Shown: positions 52,462 through 61,843, counted from the stretch's first letter. The stretch is 64,000 nucleotides of DNA from Vreelandella sp042466685 (GCF_042466685.1 NZ_CP170448.1:620001-684000); one strand, 5' to 3'. Program-made: numbers and translations. Notes: generated from the sequence alone by a model not told the origin.

Positions 52462-53835
52462 TCAAAAGAACGTTAAACCGACTTGGAACAGGCGCTCCAC
52501 ATCGCGAATACGGCGCTTGTCGATCACGAATAGGATCACGTGGTCGCCACTCTCTACTCTCACATCGCCATGGGCGATGATGACCTCTTTGCCGCGCACA
52601 ATCGCGCCGATAGTGGTGCCGTCGGGCAGGTCGATCTCGCGAATGGTGCGGCCCACCACTTTCGATGACTGCTGGTCGCCGTGGGCGATGGCCTCGATGG
52701 CCTCGGCGGCGCCGCGACGCAGCGAGTGAACGTTGACGATGTCGCCCCGGCGCACGTGAGTGAGCAGGCTGCCGATGGTCGCCTGCTGGGGGGAGATGGC
52801 GATATCGATCTCGCCGCCCTGTACCAAATCCACATAGGCAGCGTTATTGATCAGCGTGAGTACTTTCTTGGCACCTAAACGCTTGGCGAGCAGCGACGAC
52901 ATGATATTGACCTCGTCGTCGTTGGTTAGCGCGCAGAAGATATCGCACTCTTCGATGTTCTCTTCTTCCAACAAACGCTTGCTGGTGGCGCTGCCGTGGA
53001 GCACCACGGTGCGATCCAGCCGCTCAGAGAGGATGGTGCAGCGCTCCAGGCTGTGTTCGATGATTTTGACCTGGTGGCTATGCTCCAGATGCTCCGCCAG
53101 TCGCTCGCCGATATTGCCGCCCCCGGCAATCACGACGCGGCGGAAGTCCCGCTCGACCCGGCGCAGCTCGCTCATCACCGCGCGAATATCCCGGCGGGCG
53201 GCGAGGAAGAACACCTCGTCGTCGGCTTCGATGACCGTATCGCCACGCGGGATAATCGGCCGGTTACGGCGGTAGACCGCCGCCACCCGGGTATCCACGT
53301 TGGGCATATGGTGGCGCAGAAAGGCCAAATCCTGGCCTACCAACGGGCCGCCGTAGAACGCTTTTACCGCCACCAACTGCACCAGGCCGCCGGCAAACTC
53401 CAAGACCTGCAAGGCGCCTGGGTGTTCGATCAGACGGCGTACATGGTCGGTCACCACCTGCTCTGGGCTGATGAGTACATCAATGGGAATCGCTTCGTGG
53501 GCGAAGAGCCCTTTACGGGTCAAGTAGGCGGTGGCGCGTACACGGGCAATCTTGGTCGGGGTGCGAAATAGCGTATGGGCGACCTGGCAGGCGATCATAT
53601 TGATCTCATCGCTGTTGGTCACAGCGATCAACATATCAGCGTCTTCGCAGCCTGCCTGACGCAGCACAATGGGGTAGGAGCCCGCCCCGGTAACGGTGCG
53701 GATATCGAGTTTGGTATGCAGCTCACGAAGTTTTTTGGCGTCAGTGTCAACGACAGTGATGTCGTTCTCCTCGCGGGCGAGGTGTTCTGCCAGTGTGCCG
53801 CCGACCTGGCCGGCGCCGAGAATGATGATTTTCAT
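52462..53835 (-). CDS. trkA: Trk potassium uptake regulatory subunit TrkA
   Basis: TrkA is the cytoplasmic NAD(H)/nucleotide-binding ring that gates TrkH. The 457-residue protein contains two copies of an RCK unit: MKIIILGAGQVGGTLAEHL (about 1-19) with VVDTDAKKLREL, and VVIAGGGNIGERLAEHL (about 233-249) with CTILSERLD, each followed by a TrkA-C domain. This is the full-length double form. The upstream region carries several dyads. Confidence 0.95.
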   Translation of the reverse strand: MKIIILGAGQVGGTLAEHLAREENDITVVDTDAKKLRELHTKLDIRTVTGAGSYPIVLRQAGCEDADMLIAVTNSDEINMIACQVAHTLFRTPTKIARVRATAYLTRKGLFAHEAIPIDVLISPEQVVTDHVRRLIEHPGALQVLEFAGGLVQLVAVKAFYGGPLVGQDLAFLRHHMPNVDTRVAAVYRRNRPIIPRGDTVIEADDEVFFLAARRDIRAVMSELRRVERDFRRVVIAGGGNIGERLAEHLEHSHQVKIIEHSLERCTILSERLDRTVVLHGSATSKRLLEEENIEECDIFCALTNDDEVNIMSSLLAKRLGAKKVLTLINNAAYVDLVQGGEIDIAISPQQATIGSLLTHVRRGDIVNVHSLRRGAAEAIEAIAHGDQQSSKVVGRTIREIDLPDGTTIGAIVRGKEVIIAHGDVRVESGDHVILFVIDKRRIRDVERLFQVGLTFF

Positions 53836-53878
53836 TGCTGAGCATCGGTTCCATTAAAAGCGCCAGCGCAATATCGTT

Positions 53879-53910
53879 AAGACCAGGAGACGGTCTTAGG
53901 ACTCAGTCCT
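53879..53910 (-). promoter_or_regulatory. Adjacent small dyads upstream of trkA
   Basis: AAGACC-AGGAGAC-GGTCTT (53879-53897) is followed directly by AGGACT-C-AGTCCT (53898-53910), in the trkA leader about 45-75 bases before its ATG. No T-tract is present. They could be stems in the 5' mRNA or a regulator site. Confidence 0.45.
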
Positions 53911-53959
53911 GACGTTGAAGACGTAAATGGTCGTTCAGGTACGTCTATCATGCGCTGCA

Positions 53960-53995
53960 ATAAAGACGGCGGCCAGTGTAAACCAGCCGCCGCCG
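53960..53995 (-). terminator. Possible terminator after the dodecin gene
   Basis: Read on the minus strand, GGCGGC (53991-53986) pairs with GCCGCC (53973-53968) around a 12-base loop and runs into TCTTTATT. It starts about 20 bases after the dodecin stop. The U-tract is short. Confidence 0.45.
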
Positions 53996-54010
53996 AAAAG
54001 CAGGTGGGGA

Positions 54011-54217
54011 TTACTCTAGCGTAAAGCCGACTTTAACCGTTACCTGCCAGTGGGCCACCTGGCCATCTTCAATATGACCACGGGTGTCAGTCACTTCCAG
54101 CCAACGCATGTGCTTAATCGTCTCTGATGCCTTGGCTAACGCATTCTGTACCGCTTCCTCAATGCCCTTCTCGGAAGAGCCGGTCAGTTCAACGTGCTTG
54201 TAGGTGTGATGACTCAT
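54011..54217 (-). CDS. Dodecin-family flavin-binding protein
   Basis: Dodecins form 12-subunit shells that store riboflavin, FMN or related flavins. The 68-residue protein has the canonical order HTYKHVELTGSSEKGIEEAVQNALAKASET, then RWLEVTDTRGHIEDGQVAHWQVTVKVGF, with the Trp that stacks on flavin and the Gln of the HWQVT strand. The ATG at 54217 is set by AAGGAG; a longer frame begins nine codons earlier. It lies between rsmB and trkA, within an otherwise conserved gene order. Confidence 0.93.
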   Translation of the reverse strand: MSHHTYKHVELTGSSEKGIEEAVQNALAKASETIKHMRWLEVTDTRGHIEDGQVAHWQVTVKVGFTLE

Positions 54218-54264
54218 AGTGTCTCCTTCCTTGTCAAAATTCACTGCCCGTTATCAGCGAATGC

Positions 54265-55599
54265 TTAGGCAGTGCGCTTCTCTAGTCTGGCATAAAAAAA
54301 GCCATCGTGACTGCTCTGGGCCGGAAACAGTTGGCGACCCGCACCACTGACACTGCCCCAGGCAACGTCGCTAGGCGTTGTGACATGGGCATCTGGGGTG
54401 CGGGCGAGAAACGCCTCAATCTGCTCACTGTTCTCTTCCGGCAAAACCGAGCAGGTGGCGTAGAGCAGGGTGCCGCCTTCGCGTAGCATCGGCCAGAGGT
54501 TATCTAATAGCTGGCGCTGAAGCTTGGCCAACGGGCGGATATCGTCTTTGCGCCGCAGCTTTTTGATATCGGGGTGGCGGCGGATGACACCGGTACCCGA
54601 ACAGGGGGCGTCGAGCAGAATGGCATCAAACGGCGTGCCGCTCCACCAGTCGCGCTCGGTGGCATCGGCGTGTTCAAGTGCCGCCTCAACGCCTAAACGG
54701 TTGAGTGTGTCTTCCACCCGCGCCAAGCGCTGGTTATCGCTATCGATCGCCGTCAAGGCAATATCAAACTGCTCTAGCAAATGGGCCGTTTTACCGCCGG
54801 GCGCGCAGCAGGCATCCAGTACCCGAGCACCCGGTCGGGGCGCCAGCGCGGGGCCCAGCAGTGCCGCTGAGAGCTGGGCGGCCTCATCCTGAACGCTAAC
54901 ATGGCCCTCTTCAAAGCCGGGTAGCGCGGTGACATCGCAGGGTGTTTCCAGGGTGATGCCGTCCGGGGCGTGCAGGCATAAGTGGCCATTTAACCCCTGT
55001 TCAATAAGCATGCCCAAATAGGCTTCACGGTCGTTGTAGCGTTGGTTCACCCTCAGTGTCATCGGGCCAGGATGATTATTGGCGTCAATAATCTCGCGCC
55101 ACTGCTCTGGCCACGCCTGGCGCAGCGCGTTGAGTAGCCAGGGGGGATGCTCCAGGGCAACATGCTCATCCCGGTCTACCTGGGCTTGAAGCGCCTCGGA
55201 TTCGCGTTGCAGGCGGCGCAGGCAGCCATTTAAAACGCGGGTGGCCCACTCCTTCTTTAATAAGCGCGCAGCGCCAGCTGTTTCGCCTACCGCTGCGTGG
55301 GCAGGAATGCGCATATACAGCAGCTGGTAAATACCCAGCAGCAGCAGCGCTTGAACATCGCTGTCGCGTTTTTTAAACGGCTGCTTCAGCAGCACACCGG
55401 CAAGGGCTTCCAAGCGTGGTAAGCGGCGGCAGGTGCCGAAGCAGAGCTCTTTGAGCAACCCACGGTCGCGGGCTACCACGCTGTGTTCATCCAGACCCGC
55501 CAGTGAGCCTTGGTCGCTGAGTACCGGGGCCAGCGCGCGGGCGGCAGCGGCGCGCACTTCCTGGCCGCTGCCGCCTTGGGGGGAGCGCTTCTGGCTCAT
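54265..55599 (-). CDS. rsmB: 16S rRNA (cytosine-967-C5)-methyltransferase RsmB
   Basis: The 444-residue enzyme has an N-terminal NusB-like RNA-binding domain (about 10-140: VRAAAARALAPVLS, QALLLLGIYQLLYMRIPAHAAVGETAGAAR) and a C-terminal SAM domain with ACCAPGGKTAHLLEQF and the catalytic DAPCSGTGVIRRHPDIK, plus TCSVLPEENSEQ. It overlaps fmt by 4 bp, in the standard def-fmt-rsmB order. Confidence 0.95.
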   Translation of the reverse strand: MSQKRSPQGGSGQEVRAAAARALAPVLSDQGSLAGLDEHSVVARDRGLLKELCFGTCRRLPRLEALAGVLLKQPFKKRDSDVQALLLLGIYQLLYMRIPAHAAVGETAGAARLLKKEWATRVLNGCLRRLQRESEALQAQVDRDEHVALEHPPWLLNALRQAWPEQWREIIDANNHPGPMTLRVNQRYNDREAYLGMLIEQGLNGHLCLHAPDGITLETPCDVTALPGFEEGHVSVQDEAAQLSAALLGPALAPRPGARVLDACCAPGGKTAHLLEQFDIALTAIDSDNQRLARVEDTLNRLGVEAALEHADATERDWWSGTPFDAILLDAPCSGTGVIRRHPDIKKLRRKDDIRPLAKLQRQLLDNLWPMLREGGTLLYATCSVLPEENSEQIEAFLARTPDAHVTTPSDVAWGSVSGAGRQLFPAQSSHDGFFYARLEKRTA

Positions 55600-56606
55600 G
55601 GTGCTTCTCCTTCGCTGGCCTGAGCTGCTGGTTTACGAGTGTCAAGATGAGCGCCAAGGCGTGTGCCGGTAGCCAGGCGCGCGTGGCGCGCATTCAGTAA
55701 GTCACGCACGGCCATGGCTTTACCGCCCGGCAGTTGCGCGCTGGTCACGCATAATACCTCGCGGCCCTCTTGCCCGCAGGCAATGCGCAGATGGTCATCG
55801 CCGTGATCCAGTAGCGTGCCGGGTGCGCTGGGCGGGTATTCACCTTCCTCTACGCTGGCCATTAACAGGCGTAGGCGATCATCGCCAAGCCCGCACCAGG
55901 CAACCGGCCAGGGGTTGAAGGCGCGAATCTTGCTGGCGAGCAGATGAGCGGGTTGGTTAAAGTCGAGCTCGGCTTCCGCTTTGCTCAGCTTGGCGGCATA
56001 GGTAACGCCCTCTTCTGGCTGAGGCGTGGCGTGAGCGGTGCCGTTCGCCAGATCATCCAGTGTGTTGATCAGCGCATTGGCGCCTTGAATGGCGAGGCGG
56101 TCATGCAAATCGCCGCCGGTGGTGCGCTCCGTAATAGGCGTACGCACTTCCGTGAGCATCGCGCCGGTATCCAGGCCAGCATCCATCTGCATAATGGTTA
56201 CGCCGGATACCTTGTCGCCTGCTTCAATCGCCCGCTGAATCGGCGCCGCGCCGCGCCATCGGGGCAGCAGTGAAGCGTGAACGTTAACGCAGCCGAGTCG
56301 CGGTATGTCCAGCACGGCCTGGGGTAGCAGCAGCCCATAGGCAACGACGACCATAATGTCTGCCTCAAGCGCAGCAAGCTCGGCTTGAGCCTCGGGCGCT
56401 TTTAACGTTTGGGGTTGATAGACAGGCAGGCTGTGTTCCAGAGCCAGCTGTTTGACCGGGCTGGGCGTTAGCTTGCGGCCGCGACCAGCGGGACGGTCGG
56501 GTTGGGTATACACCGCCACCACCTCGTGCTGGCTTTCCAGCAGCGCGGCAAGGCTAGAAGCAGCGAATTCAGGCGTGCCGGCAAAAACAACGCGCAATCT
56601 TGACAT
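55596..56606 (-). CDS. fmt: Methionyl-tRNA formyltransferase Fmt
   Basis: Fmt formylates initiator Met-tRNA. The 336-residue protein has LRVVFAGTPEFAASSLAALL, VVVAYGLLLPQAVLDIPRLGCVNVHASLLPRWRGAAPIQRAI with the formyl-THF site, and DTGAMLTEVRTPI, plus a C-terminal OB-like domain. It is 47 bp after def. Confidence 0.96.
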   Translation of the reverse strand: MSRLRVVFAGTPEFAASSLAALLESQHEVVAVYTQPDRPAGRGRKLTPSPVKQLALEHSLPVYQPQTLKAPEAQAELAALEADIMVVVAYGLLLPQAVLDIPRLGCVNVHASLLPRWRGAAPIQRAIEAGDKVSGVTIMQMDAGLDTGAMLTEVRTPITERTTGGDLHDRLAIQGANALINTLDDLANGTAHATPQPEEGVTYAAKLSKAEAELDFNQPAHLLASKIRAFNPWPVAWCGLGDDRLRLLMASVEEGEYPPSAPGTLLDHGDDHLRIACGQEGREVLCVTSAQLPGGKAMAVRDLLNARHARLATGTRLGAHLDTRKPAAQASEGEAP

Positions 56607-56653
56607 AGAGAGAGGGCTACCTGGCTTAGCTGAAATGTAAGTAGGAAAAAGGC

Positions 56654-57166
56654 TTAGGCGTCCTGCATCTGCTTGTGGCGTTTCTGCATTTTTTTGCGGA
56701 TACGGTCACGCTTAAGCGGCGACAGGTAGTCCACAAACAGCACGCCCTCAAGATGGTCGTACTCGTGCTGAATACAGTGCGCCAGCAGGCCTTCCGCTTC
56801 GAGTTCGTAGGCGTCGCCATTGCGATCCAGCGCGTTGAGTTGCACTTTCAGGTAGCGCGGCACTTCGGCGTAATGCTCGGGAATCGACAGGCAGCCTTCC
56901 GATAGCAGCTCTTTCTCGTCGCCAATGGGGGTATAGCGCGGGTTGATAAGCACCAGCGGCTGGGAGTTATCGTCGCTGACATCCATGACGACGATACGGC
57001 GATGGACATCGATCTGGGTCGCGGCTAGACCGATACCCCGGGCGTCATACATGGTCTCCAGCATATCGTCGACGAGCTGGCGTACCTCATCATCGACGCT
57101 TTCCACCGCAGCGGCCTTGGTGCGCAGGCGCTCATCGGGGAATTCAAGAATAGGAAGTTTGGCCAT
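56654..57166 (-). CDS. def: Peptide deformylase Def
   Basis: Def removes the formyl group from nascent proteins. The 170-residue metalloenzyme has all three motifs: GIGLAATQIDV (about 46-56), EGCLSIPE with the metal-binding Cys and HCIQHEYDHLEG with the two metal-binding His. It is the first gene of def-fmt-rsmB and is divergent from the dprA operon. Confidence 0.96.
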   Translation of the reverse strand: MAKLPILEFPDERLRTKAAAVESVDDEVRQLVDDMLETMYDARGIGLAATQIDVHRRIVVMDVSDDNSQPLVLINPRYTPIGDEKELLSEGCLSIPEHYAEVPRYLKVQLNALDRNGDAYELEAEGLLAHCIQHEYDHLEGVLFVDYLSPLKRDRIRKKMQKRHKQMQDA

Positions 57167-57349
57167 GGCGTTACAATCACCGTTATGCTGAGTCTAAATT
57201 AAGTCAAGCTAGGCCGTGACGAGAGTCGCTTAGCCCAGTTACTTTATGATGGGTCACTATATCATGCTGTCAACGTTTCTGGGCATAGGCGCATAGCGGC
57301 TTGTCACTCACATAATAATCAGACTATTCACCTTTTAAGGGGGCGCAGG

Positions 57350-58195
57350 ATGGCGGCAAAACAGCACGCCTACTGGGGTGGGATCAGTGGTTTGCTACTG
57401 AGTGCGGTGATACTGGTGAGTAGCGAAGCCGCTGCATGGGAGCGTGATCAGCCGGTGATTAAACTCTCGCCGCAGGTGCGCACCTTGCCACATCGTGAGG
57501 CGGTCGCGCCGATGGCTTTGGAGGAGGTGCAGGCCTTTCTGCGCCAACATCGCGTTGTGGAGGATGCCGCGGTGCTGCAGGAACTGGCCTACGTAGTGGC
57601 GGGAGTTGATCGCCGCTTGATCAGCGGTGCGGGAGATAGGTTATACGTGCGTGGCGATGTACCGCGCCATGGCCAGGTGGGCATTTATCGGCAGTCGGAA
57701 CCCTACCTCGCCATGGACGGCACGCCACTTGGCTTGGAGCTGATTAACGTAGGCGTCGCCCGCCATGTCAGCAGTGAAGACGATATTACCCTGCTTGAAG
57801 TGATTAGTTCCCATCAGGAAGTGCGTGTTAACGACATCGTCCTGCCGTTGGAAGGGCGCGAGTTGAGCAGCGAACTTGTGCCCCGCGCGCCGCTCACTCC
57901 TATCGAAGGGCATATTATTGCCGTTCCCGGCGGGGTGCGCTTTATTGGCCGCTTGCAGGTCGTTACGCTGGATCGCGGCACCCTGGATGGCTTGCAGGCA
58001 GGGCATGTGCTGCGGGTTAATCAGCAGGGGGAGTTAATTAACGACTCGCGTAGCCAGGAGTCGGTTCAACTACCGAGCACCGAGGCAGGCAGTGTGATGG
58101 TATTTAAGCCCTATGACCGTGTCAGCTACGCCTTGGTGATGCAGGCATCTCGTGTGCTAGAGGTGGGCGATCAAGTTGAATCGCCGGCCGATTAG
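57350..58195 (+). CDS. Exported protein related to the LysM-protein C-terminal region next to dprA
   Basis: The 281-residue protein has a signal-like N-terminus (ISGLLLSAVILVSSEAAAW, about 12-30) and a body with AGDRLYVRGDVPRHGQVGIYRQSEPYLAMDGTPLGLELINVG and PGGVRFIGRLQVVTLDRGTLDGLQAGHVLRVNQQG. In many gamma-proteobacteria the gene here encodes a protein with an N-terminal LysM domain and this same body. I do not see a LysM motif in this one, so it may lack direct peptidoglycan binding. The function is unknown. The next gene, dprA, follows by 34 bp. Confidence 0.78.
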   Translation: MAAKQHAYWGGISGLLLSAVILVSSEAAAWERDQPVIKLSPQVRTLPHREAVAPMALEEVQAFLRQHRVVEDAAVLQELAYVVAGVDRRLISGAGDRLYVRGDVPRHGQVGIYRQSEPYLAMDGTPLGLELINVGVARHVSSEDDITLLEVISSHQEVRVNDIVLPLEGRELSSELVPRAPLTPIEGHIIAVPGGVRFIGRLQVVTLDRGTLDGLQAGHVLRVNQQGELINDSRSQESVQLPSTEAGSVMVFKPYDRVSYALVMQASRVLEVGDQVESPAD

Positions 58196-58229
58196 CAGGC
58201 GGCATAAAACGTATTGATAAGGAGGGAGT

Positions 58230-59366
58230 ATGGACGCCCAGGCGTGGCTGGTGGTCAATGCGTTGCCGGGTATGGGGGCGCTGCGGATAGCGCAATTATT
58301 AGCTCGTCAGCCCCAGTGGCCAGAAGGCTGGCTGGCAGCGCTGCCCAGTCGAGCTGCCAGCGAGTTGCGCCTGTGGCTGGATCACCCATCCCGCAGCCCG
58401 CTACAAAAGGTGATTTATGAAACCCTGGCGTGGCAGCGAAGCGGCCACAGTCGCCACGTGCTGCATCGCGACCACCCCGCTTGGCCTGCACTGTTGAATG
58501 AGTTGCCCGACCCGCCGGTGGTGCTCTGGGCCCAGGGGGATCTTAGCGCCCTGGAGGGGCCCAAACTTGCCATGGTAGGCACCCGACGCCCCACCAGCGA
58601 AGGCACCCATAATGCCCAAACCTTCGCTCGCGATCTAGCTCGCCGCGGCTGGTGTGTGGTCAGCGGTATGGCGTTAGGAGTGGATGGCGTTGCCCAGCGC
58701 GCAGCCCTGAATGCGGGAGGCCGCACGATCGGAGTCCTTGGCTGCGGCGTGGATGTGATCTATCCCGCCTCGAACCGTGATCTTCATGAGCAGCTTGGTC
58801 GTCAGCCCGGCGGGCTGCTATTGTCCGAGCACCCCCCAGGCACGTTGGCGCGCCCGGCATTTTTCCCACGCCGTAATAGAGTTGTGACCGGCCTCTCGCT
58901 CGGCACGCTAGTGGTCGAAGCGACCGAAAAAAGTGGTTCGCTGGTCAGTGCACGGCTCACCATTGAGCAAAATCGGGAACTGTTTGTGCTGCCCGGTTCA
59001 CTGCACAACGTTCAGGCCCGCGGCTGCTTGACACTGCTACGCCAGGGGAGTGCCCACTTGGCCTGCAGCGTCGACGATATTATCGCCGATCTTGGCCACT
59101 GGGCAGAGACGTTTATCCCGCCCGATAACGCTACTCAGCCAGCTTCACCCGAGCAAGCAGAAAAACCACCCGAGCAAACGCCGCTGCCCGAAGCCCTGCC
59201 TGACCCTTTGTTATTGTCACTCTCGGCAACGCCCACGCCGATTGATCTGCTAGTGCACGCCACCGGTATGGCGGTCAGCGACTGCCAGCAGCGCTTGCTA
59301 ATGCTGGAGCTAGAGGGTTGGGTAACCCAGCAGGCGGGAGGCTGGGTGCGGCTGCCAAGGCCATGA
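58230..59366 (+). CDS. dprA: DNA-processing protein DprA (Smf)
   Basis: DprA loads RecA on incoming single-stranded DNA in natural transformation. The 378-residue protein has an N-terminal SAM-like region, the Rossmann-like core with VGTRRPTSEGTHNAQTFARDLARRGWCVVSGMALGVDGVAQRAAL and GGRTIGVLGCGVDVIYPASNRDL, and GSLVSARLTIEQNRELFVLPGSLHN. A C-terminal winged-helix (DML1-like) domain follows at about 310-378. AAGGAGGG precedes the ATG. Confidence 0.95.
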   Translation: MDAQAWLVVNALPGMGALRIAQLLARQPQWPEGWLAALPSRAASELRLWLDHPSRSPLQKVIYETLAWQRSGHSRHVLHRDHPAWPALLNELPDPPVVLWAQGDLSALEGPKLAMVGTRRPTSEGTHNAQTFARDLARRGWCVVSGMALGVDGVAQRAALNAGGRTIGVLGCGVDVIYPASNRDLHEQLGRQPGGLLLSEHPPGTLARPAFFPRRNRVVTGLSLGTLVVEATEKSGSLVSARLTIEQNRELFVLPGSLHNVQARGCLTLLRQGSAHLACSVDDIIADLGHWAETFIPPDNATQPASPEQAEKPPEQTPLPEALPDPLLLSLSATPTPIDLLVHATGMAVSDCQQRLLMLELEGWVTQQAGGWVRLPRP

Positions 59367-59409
59367 TAGGATAAAACCCTTAAAGGCATGTTAGCCGTGA
59401 GGAGAGAGC

Positions 59410-59967
59410 ATGAGTTTGGCGACCGATCTAGCCCCTGCGATTAGCGCGTTACGTGCCGGTGAGGTGATTGCCTGCCCCACTGAAGCGGTTTGGGGGCTGA
59501 GCTGCGACCCCGAAAACGATGCAGCCTTAGCCCATCTAATGCGCATGAAAGAGCGCGACCCCGCCAAGGGCGTCATTCTTGTTGCTGCCAATATGGGCCA
59601 GTTCCAACCCTGGTTGAGCCAGCTGCCGCTCGCGTTGCATGCGCCTCTTGCGGCAAGCTGGCCGGGGCCCAATACCTGGTTAGTGCCTGATTATGGACGC
59701 AGCCATGGGCTGGTGCGCGGTGCCCACGACCGCGTAGCGCTGCGGGTGACCGACCACCCGGTAATGAAAGCTCTGTGCGAAGCCTTTGGGGGGCCGCTGG
59801 TGTCCACCTCGGCCAATCGTTCGGGGGAGCCGCCAGCCATGAGCGCCGCTGAGATCACAGAGATATTTGGGGACGAAGTGGCCCATGTGGTGCAAGGCGA
59901 GCTAGGCGGCAATGCCAAACCTAGCACCATCAGAGATTTAGCCACCGGTAAAATCATGCGCTCTTAA
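59410..59967 (+). CDS. tsaC: Threonylcarbamoyl-AMP synthase TsaC (YrdC)
   Basis: TsaC makes threonylcarbamoyl-AMP for t6A37 of tRNA; TcdA at 7663 acts on the later product. The 185-residue YrdC-fold protein has EVIACPTEAVWGLSCDPENDAAL (about 18-40), RMKERDPAKGVILVAANM, SWPGPNTWLVP and GPLVSTSANRSGEPPAMSA. Length is that of the TsaC short form without the Sua5 domain. Confidence 0.94.
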   Translation: MSLATDLAPAISALRAGEVIACPTEAVWGLSCDPENDAALAHLMRMKERDPAKGVILVAANMGQFQPWLSQLPLALHAPLAASWPGPNTWLVPDYGRSHGLVRGAHDRVALRVTDHPVMKALCEAFGGPLVSTSANRSGEPPAMSAAEITEIFGDEVAHVVQGELGGNAKPSTIRDLATGKIMRS

Positions 59968-60041
59968 CCGGCTCTCCAACGACTTACTATTCTCCATTCA
60001 CGATTCATCCATTACCACTCACCAATGCCCCAGGAGTTACC

Positions 60042-60995
60042 GTGGCCCACGAGCACCTTGATGACGTTAAACGCTACCTTCTTGATCTGCAGGATCGGCT
60101 CTGCGCCGGTTTGGCGAAAGCCGATGGTGCTGCACAGTTCCAGGAAGATAGTTGGGAGCGTGCAGAGGGGGGCGGCGGTCGATCAAGGGTGATGACTCAT
60201 GGCGGCGTGTTTGAAAAGGGTGGCGTCAACTTCTCCCATGTTTATGGCACCCAGTTGCCGCCTTCGGCCACCGCCGCGCGCCCTGAACTGACCGGACGCA
60301 GCTTTCATGCGGTAGGCGTGTCCTGGGTGCTGCACCCGGAAAACCCCCATGTGCCCACCAGTCATGGCAACGTGCGCTTCTTTATTGCCGAAAAAGTTGG
60401 CGAGCCGCCGGTATGGTGGTTTGGCGGCGGCTTTGACTTAACGCCGTTTTATCCCGTGATGGAAGACGTGGTGCACTGGCATCGGGTGGCCAAAGCCGCC
60501 TGCGACCCCTTTGGGGACGATGTATATGCGCGCTATAAGGCCTGGTGTGACGAGTACTTCTATCTTAAGCACCGCGACGAAACCCGCGGCGTAGGCGGAC
60601 TGTTTTTCGATGACCTGAACGAAGGTGAATTTGCCGACTGTTTTGCCCTTCAACGTGCTGTGGGCGACAGCTTTTTAGCCGCTTATCTACCCATTGTCGA
60701 GCGGCGTAAAAATGACGCCTGGGGCGAGCGGGAGCGCGACTTCCAGCTTTACCGCCGTGGCCGCTATGTGGAGTTCAACCTGGTGTGGGATCGCGGCACG
60801 CTGTTTGGCTTACAGAGCGGCGGGCGCACTGAGTCGATTTTAATGTCGATGCCACCATTGGCGCGCTGGGAGTACGCTTTTGAACCAGAGCCGGGTAGTG
60901 CCGAAGCGCGTTTGCAGGCGTTCTTGCAACCCCGTGACTGGCTCGGTGAGTTTGCTGGGGATGTCGTCCCAACCCATAGCGGAGAGCCATCATGA
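60042..60995 (+). CDS. hemF: Oxygen-dependent coproporphyrinogen III oxidase HemF
   Basis: HemF converts coproporphyrinogen III to protoporphyrinogen IX in aerobic heme synthesis. The 317-residue protein includes FQEDSWERAEGGGGRSRVM, HPENPHVPTSHGNVRFFIAEK, WWFGGGFDLTPFYP, KAWCDEYFYLKHRDETRGVGGLFFDDL and YVEFNLVWDRGTLFGLQSGGRTESILMSMPP, the family signatures in order. The start is GTG with AGGAG upstream. It overlaps aroE by 4 bp. Confidence 0.96.
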   Translation: MAHEHLDDVKRYLLDLQDRLCAGLAKADGAAQFQEDSWERAEGGGGRSRVMTHGGVFEKGGVNFSHVYGTQLPPSATAARPELTGRSFHAVGVSWVLHPENPHVPTSHGNVRFFIAEKVGEPPVWWFGGGFDLTPFYPVMEDVVHWHRVAKAACDPFGDDVYARYKAWCDEYFYLKHRDETRGVGGLFFDDLNEGEFADCFALQRAVGDSFLAAYLPIVERRKNDAWGERERDFQLYRRGRYVEFNLVWDRGTLFGLQSGGRTESILMSMPPLARWEYAFEPEPGSAEARLQAFLQPRDWLGEFAGDVVPTHSGEPS

Positions 60996-61819
60996 CCGAT
61001 CGCTACTGTGTGTTTGGCAACCCGGTCAAGCACTCGAAATCCCCGCAGATCCACGCGGAGTTTGCCTATCAAACCCAGCAGGCGCTTGAGTACAGCGCTG
61101 AAGAGGCGCCGGTGGATGGCTTTGCCAGTGCCTGGCGCGCCTTTATCGATGCGGGTGGGCGTGGTGCCAACGTGACCGTGCCGTTCAAAGAGGATGCCTT
61201 CGCGCTGTGCGACACCTTGAGTCACCGCGCCCGTCGTGCGGGGGCAGTGAATACGCTGATTCTGGGCGGCAATGGCCGTACCTACGGCGATACCACTGAT
61301 GGCATTGGCTTAGTACGCGACTTGGCCTATCACCGCGTGGCGTTAGCGGGAAAGCGTATATTGGTGATTGGGGCCGGTGGCGCTGTGCGGGGCATTCTGG
61401 AGCCACTGCTTGCCGAGCAGCCCAGCGAAATCGTTGTGGTTAATCGCACCGCCGCCAAAGCCGAGCAATTGGCCAGCGATTTTGCCGATCTAGGGTCTAT
61501 CCACGGTGGTGGTTTTGAGACCGTGAACGGTACGTTTGATGTAGTGATTAACGGCACCAGTGCCAGCCTCACCGGTGATTTACCGCCGCTGCCGGATACG
61601 TTGTTTAATGCTAACGCCTGGGCCTACGACATGATGTACGGATCCGAGCCGACGGTATTTTTACAGTGGGCGGGGCCGCGGGGGGCGAAACTGCTCGACG
61701 GATTGGGCATGTTGGTCGAACAGGCCGCCGAGTCGTTTTTCCTGTGGCGCAATGTGCGTCCAGAGACGGCATCGGTACGCGAAATGCTGCGTCAGTCGCT
61801 GGAGTTTGACGCCTTTTAA
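60992..61819 (+). CDS. aroE: Shikimate dehydrogenase AroE
   Basis: AroE reduces 3-dehydroshikimate with NADPH in aromatic amino-acid synthesis. The 275-residue protein has CVFGNPVKHSKSPQIH (about 6-21), the catalytic lysine in GANVTVPFKEDAF, GDTTDGIGLVRDL and the nucleotide loop ILVIGAGGAVRGILEPL with VVNRTAAKAEQL. The stop is 24 bp from the stop of the convergent LysR gene. Confidence 0.96.
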   Translation: MTDRYCVFGNPVKHSKSPQIHAEFAYQTQQALEYSAEEAPVDGFASAWRAFIDAGGRGANVTVPFKEDAFALCDTLSHRARRAGAVNTLILGGNGRTYGDTTDGIGLVRDLAYHRVALAGKRILVIGAGGAVRGILEPLLAEQPSEIVVVNRTAAKAEQLASDFADLGSIHGGGFETVNGTFDVVINGTSASLTGDLPPLPDTLFNANAWAYDMMYGSEPTVFLQWAGPRGAKLLDGLGMLVEQAAESFFLWRNVRPETASVREMLRQSLEFDAF

Positions 61820-61843
61820 TGATGAAAGACGTTAGAGAGGCAC

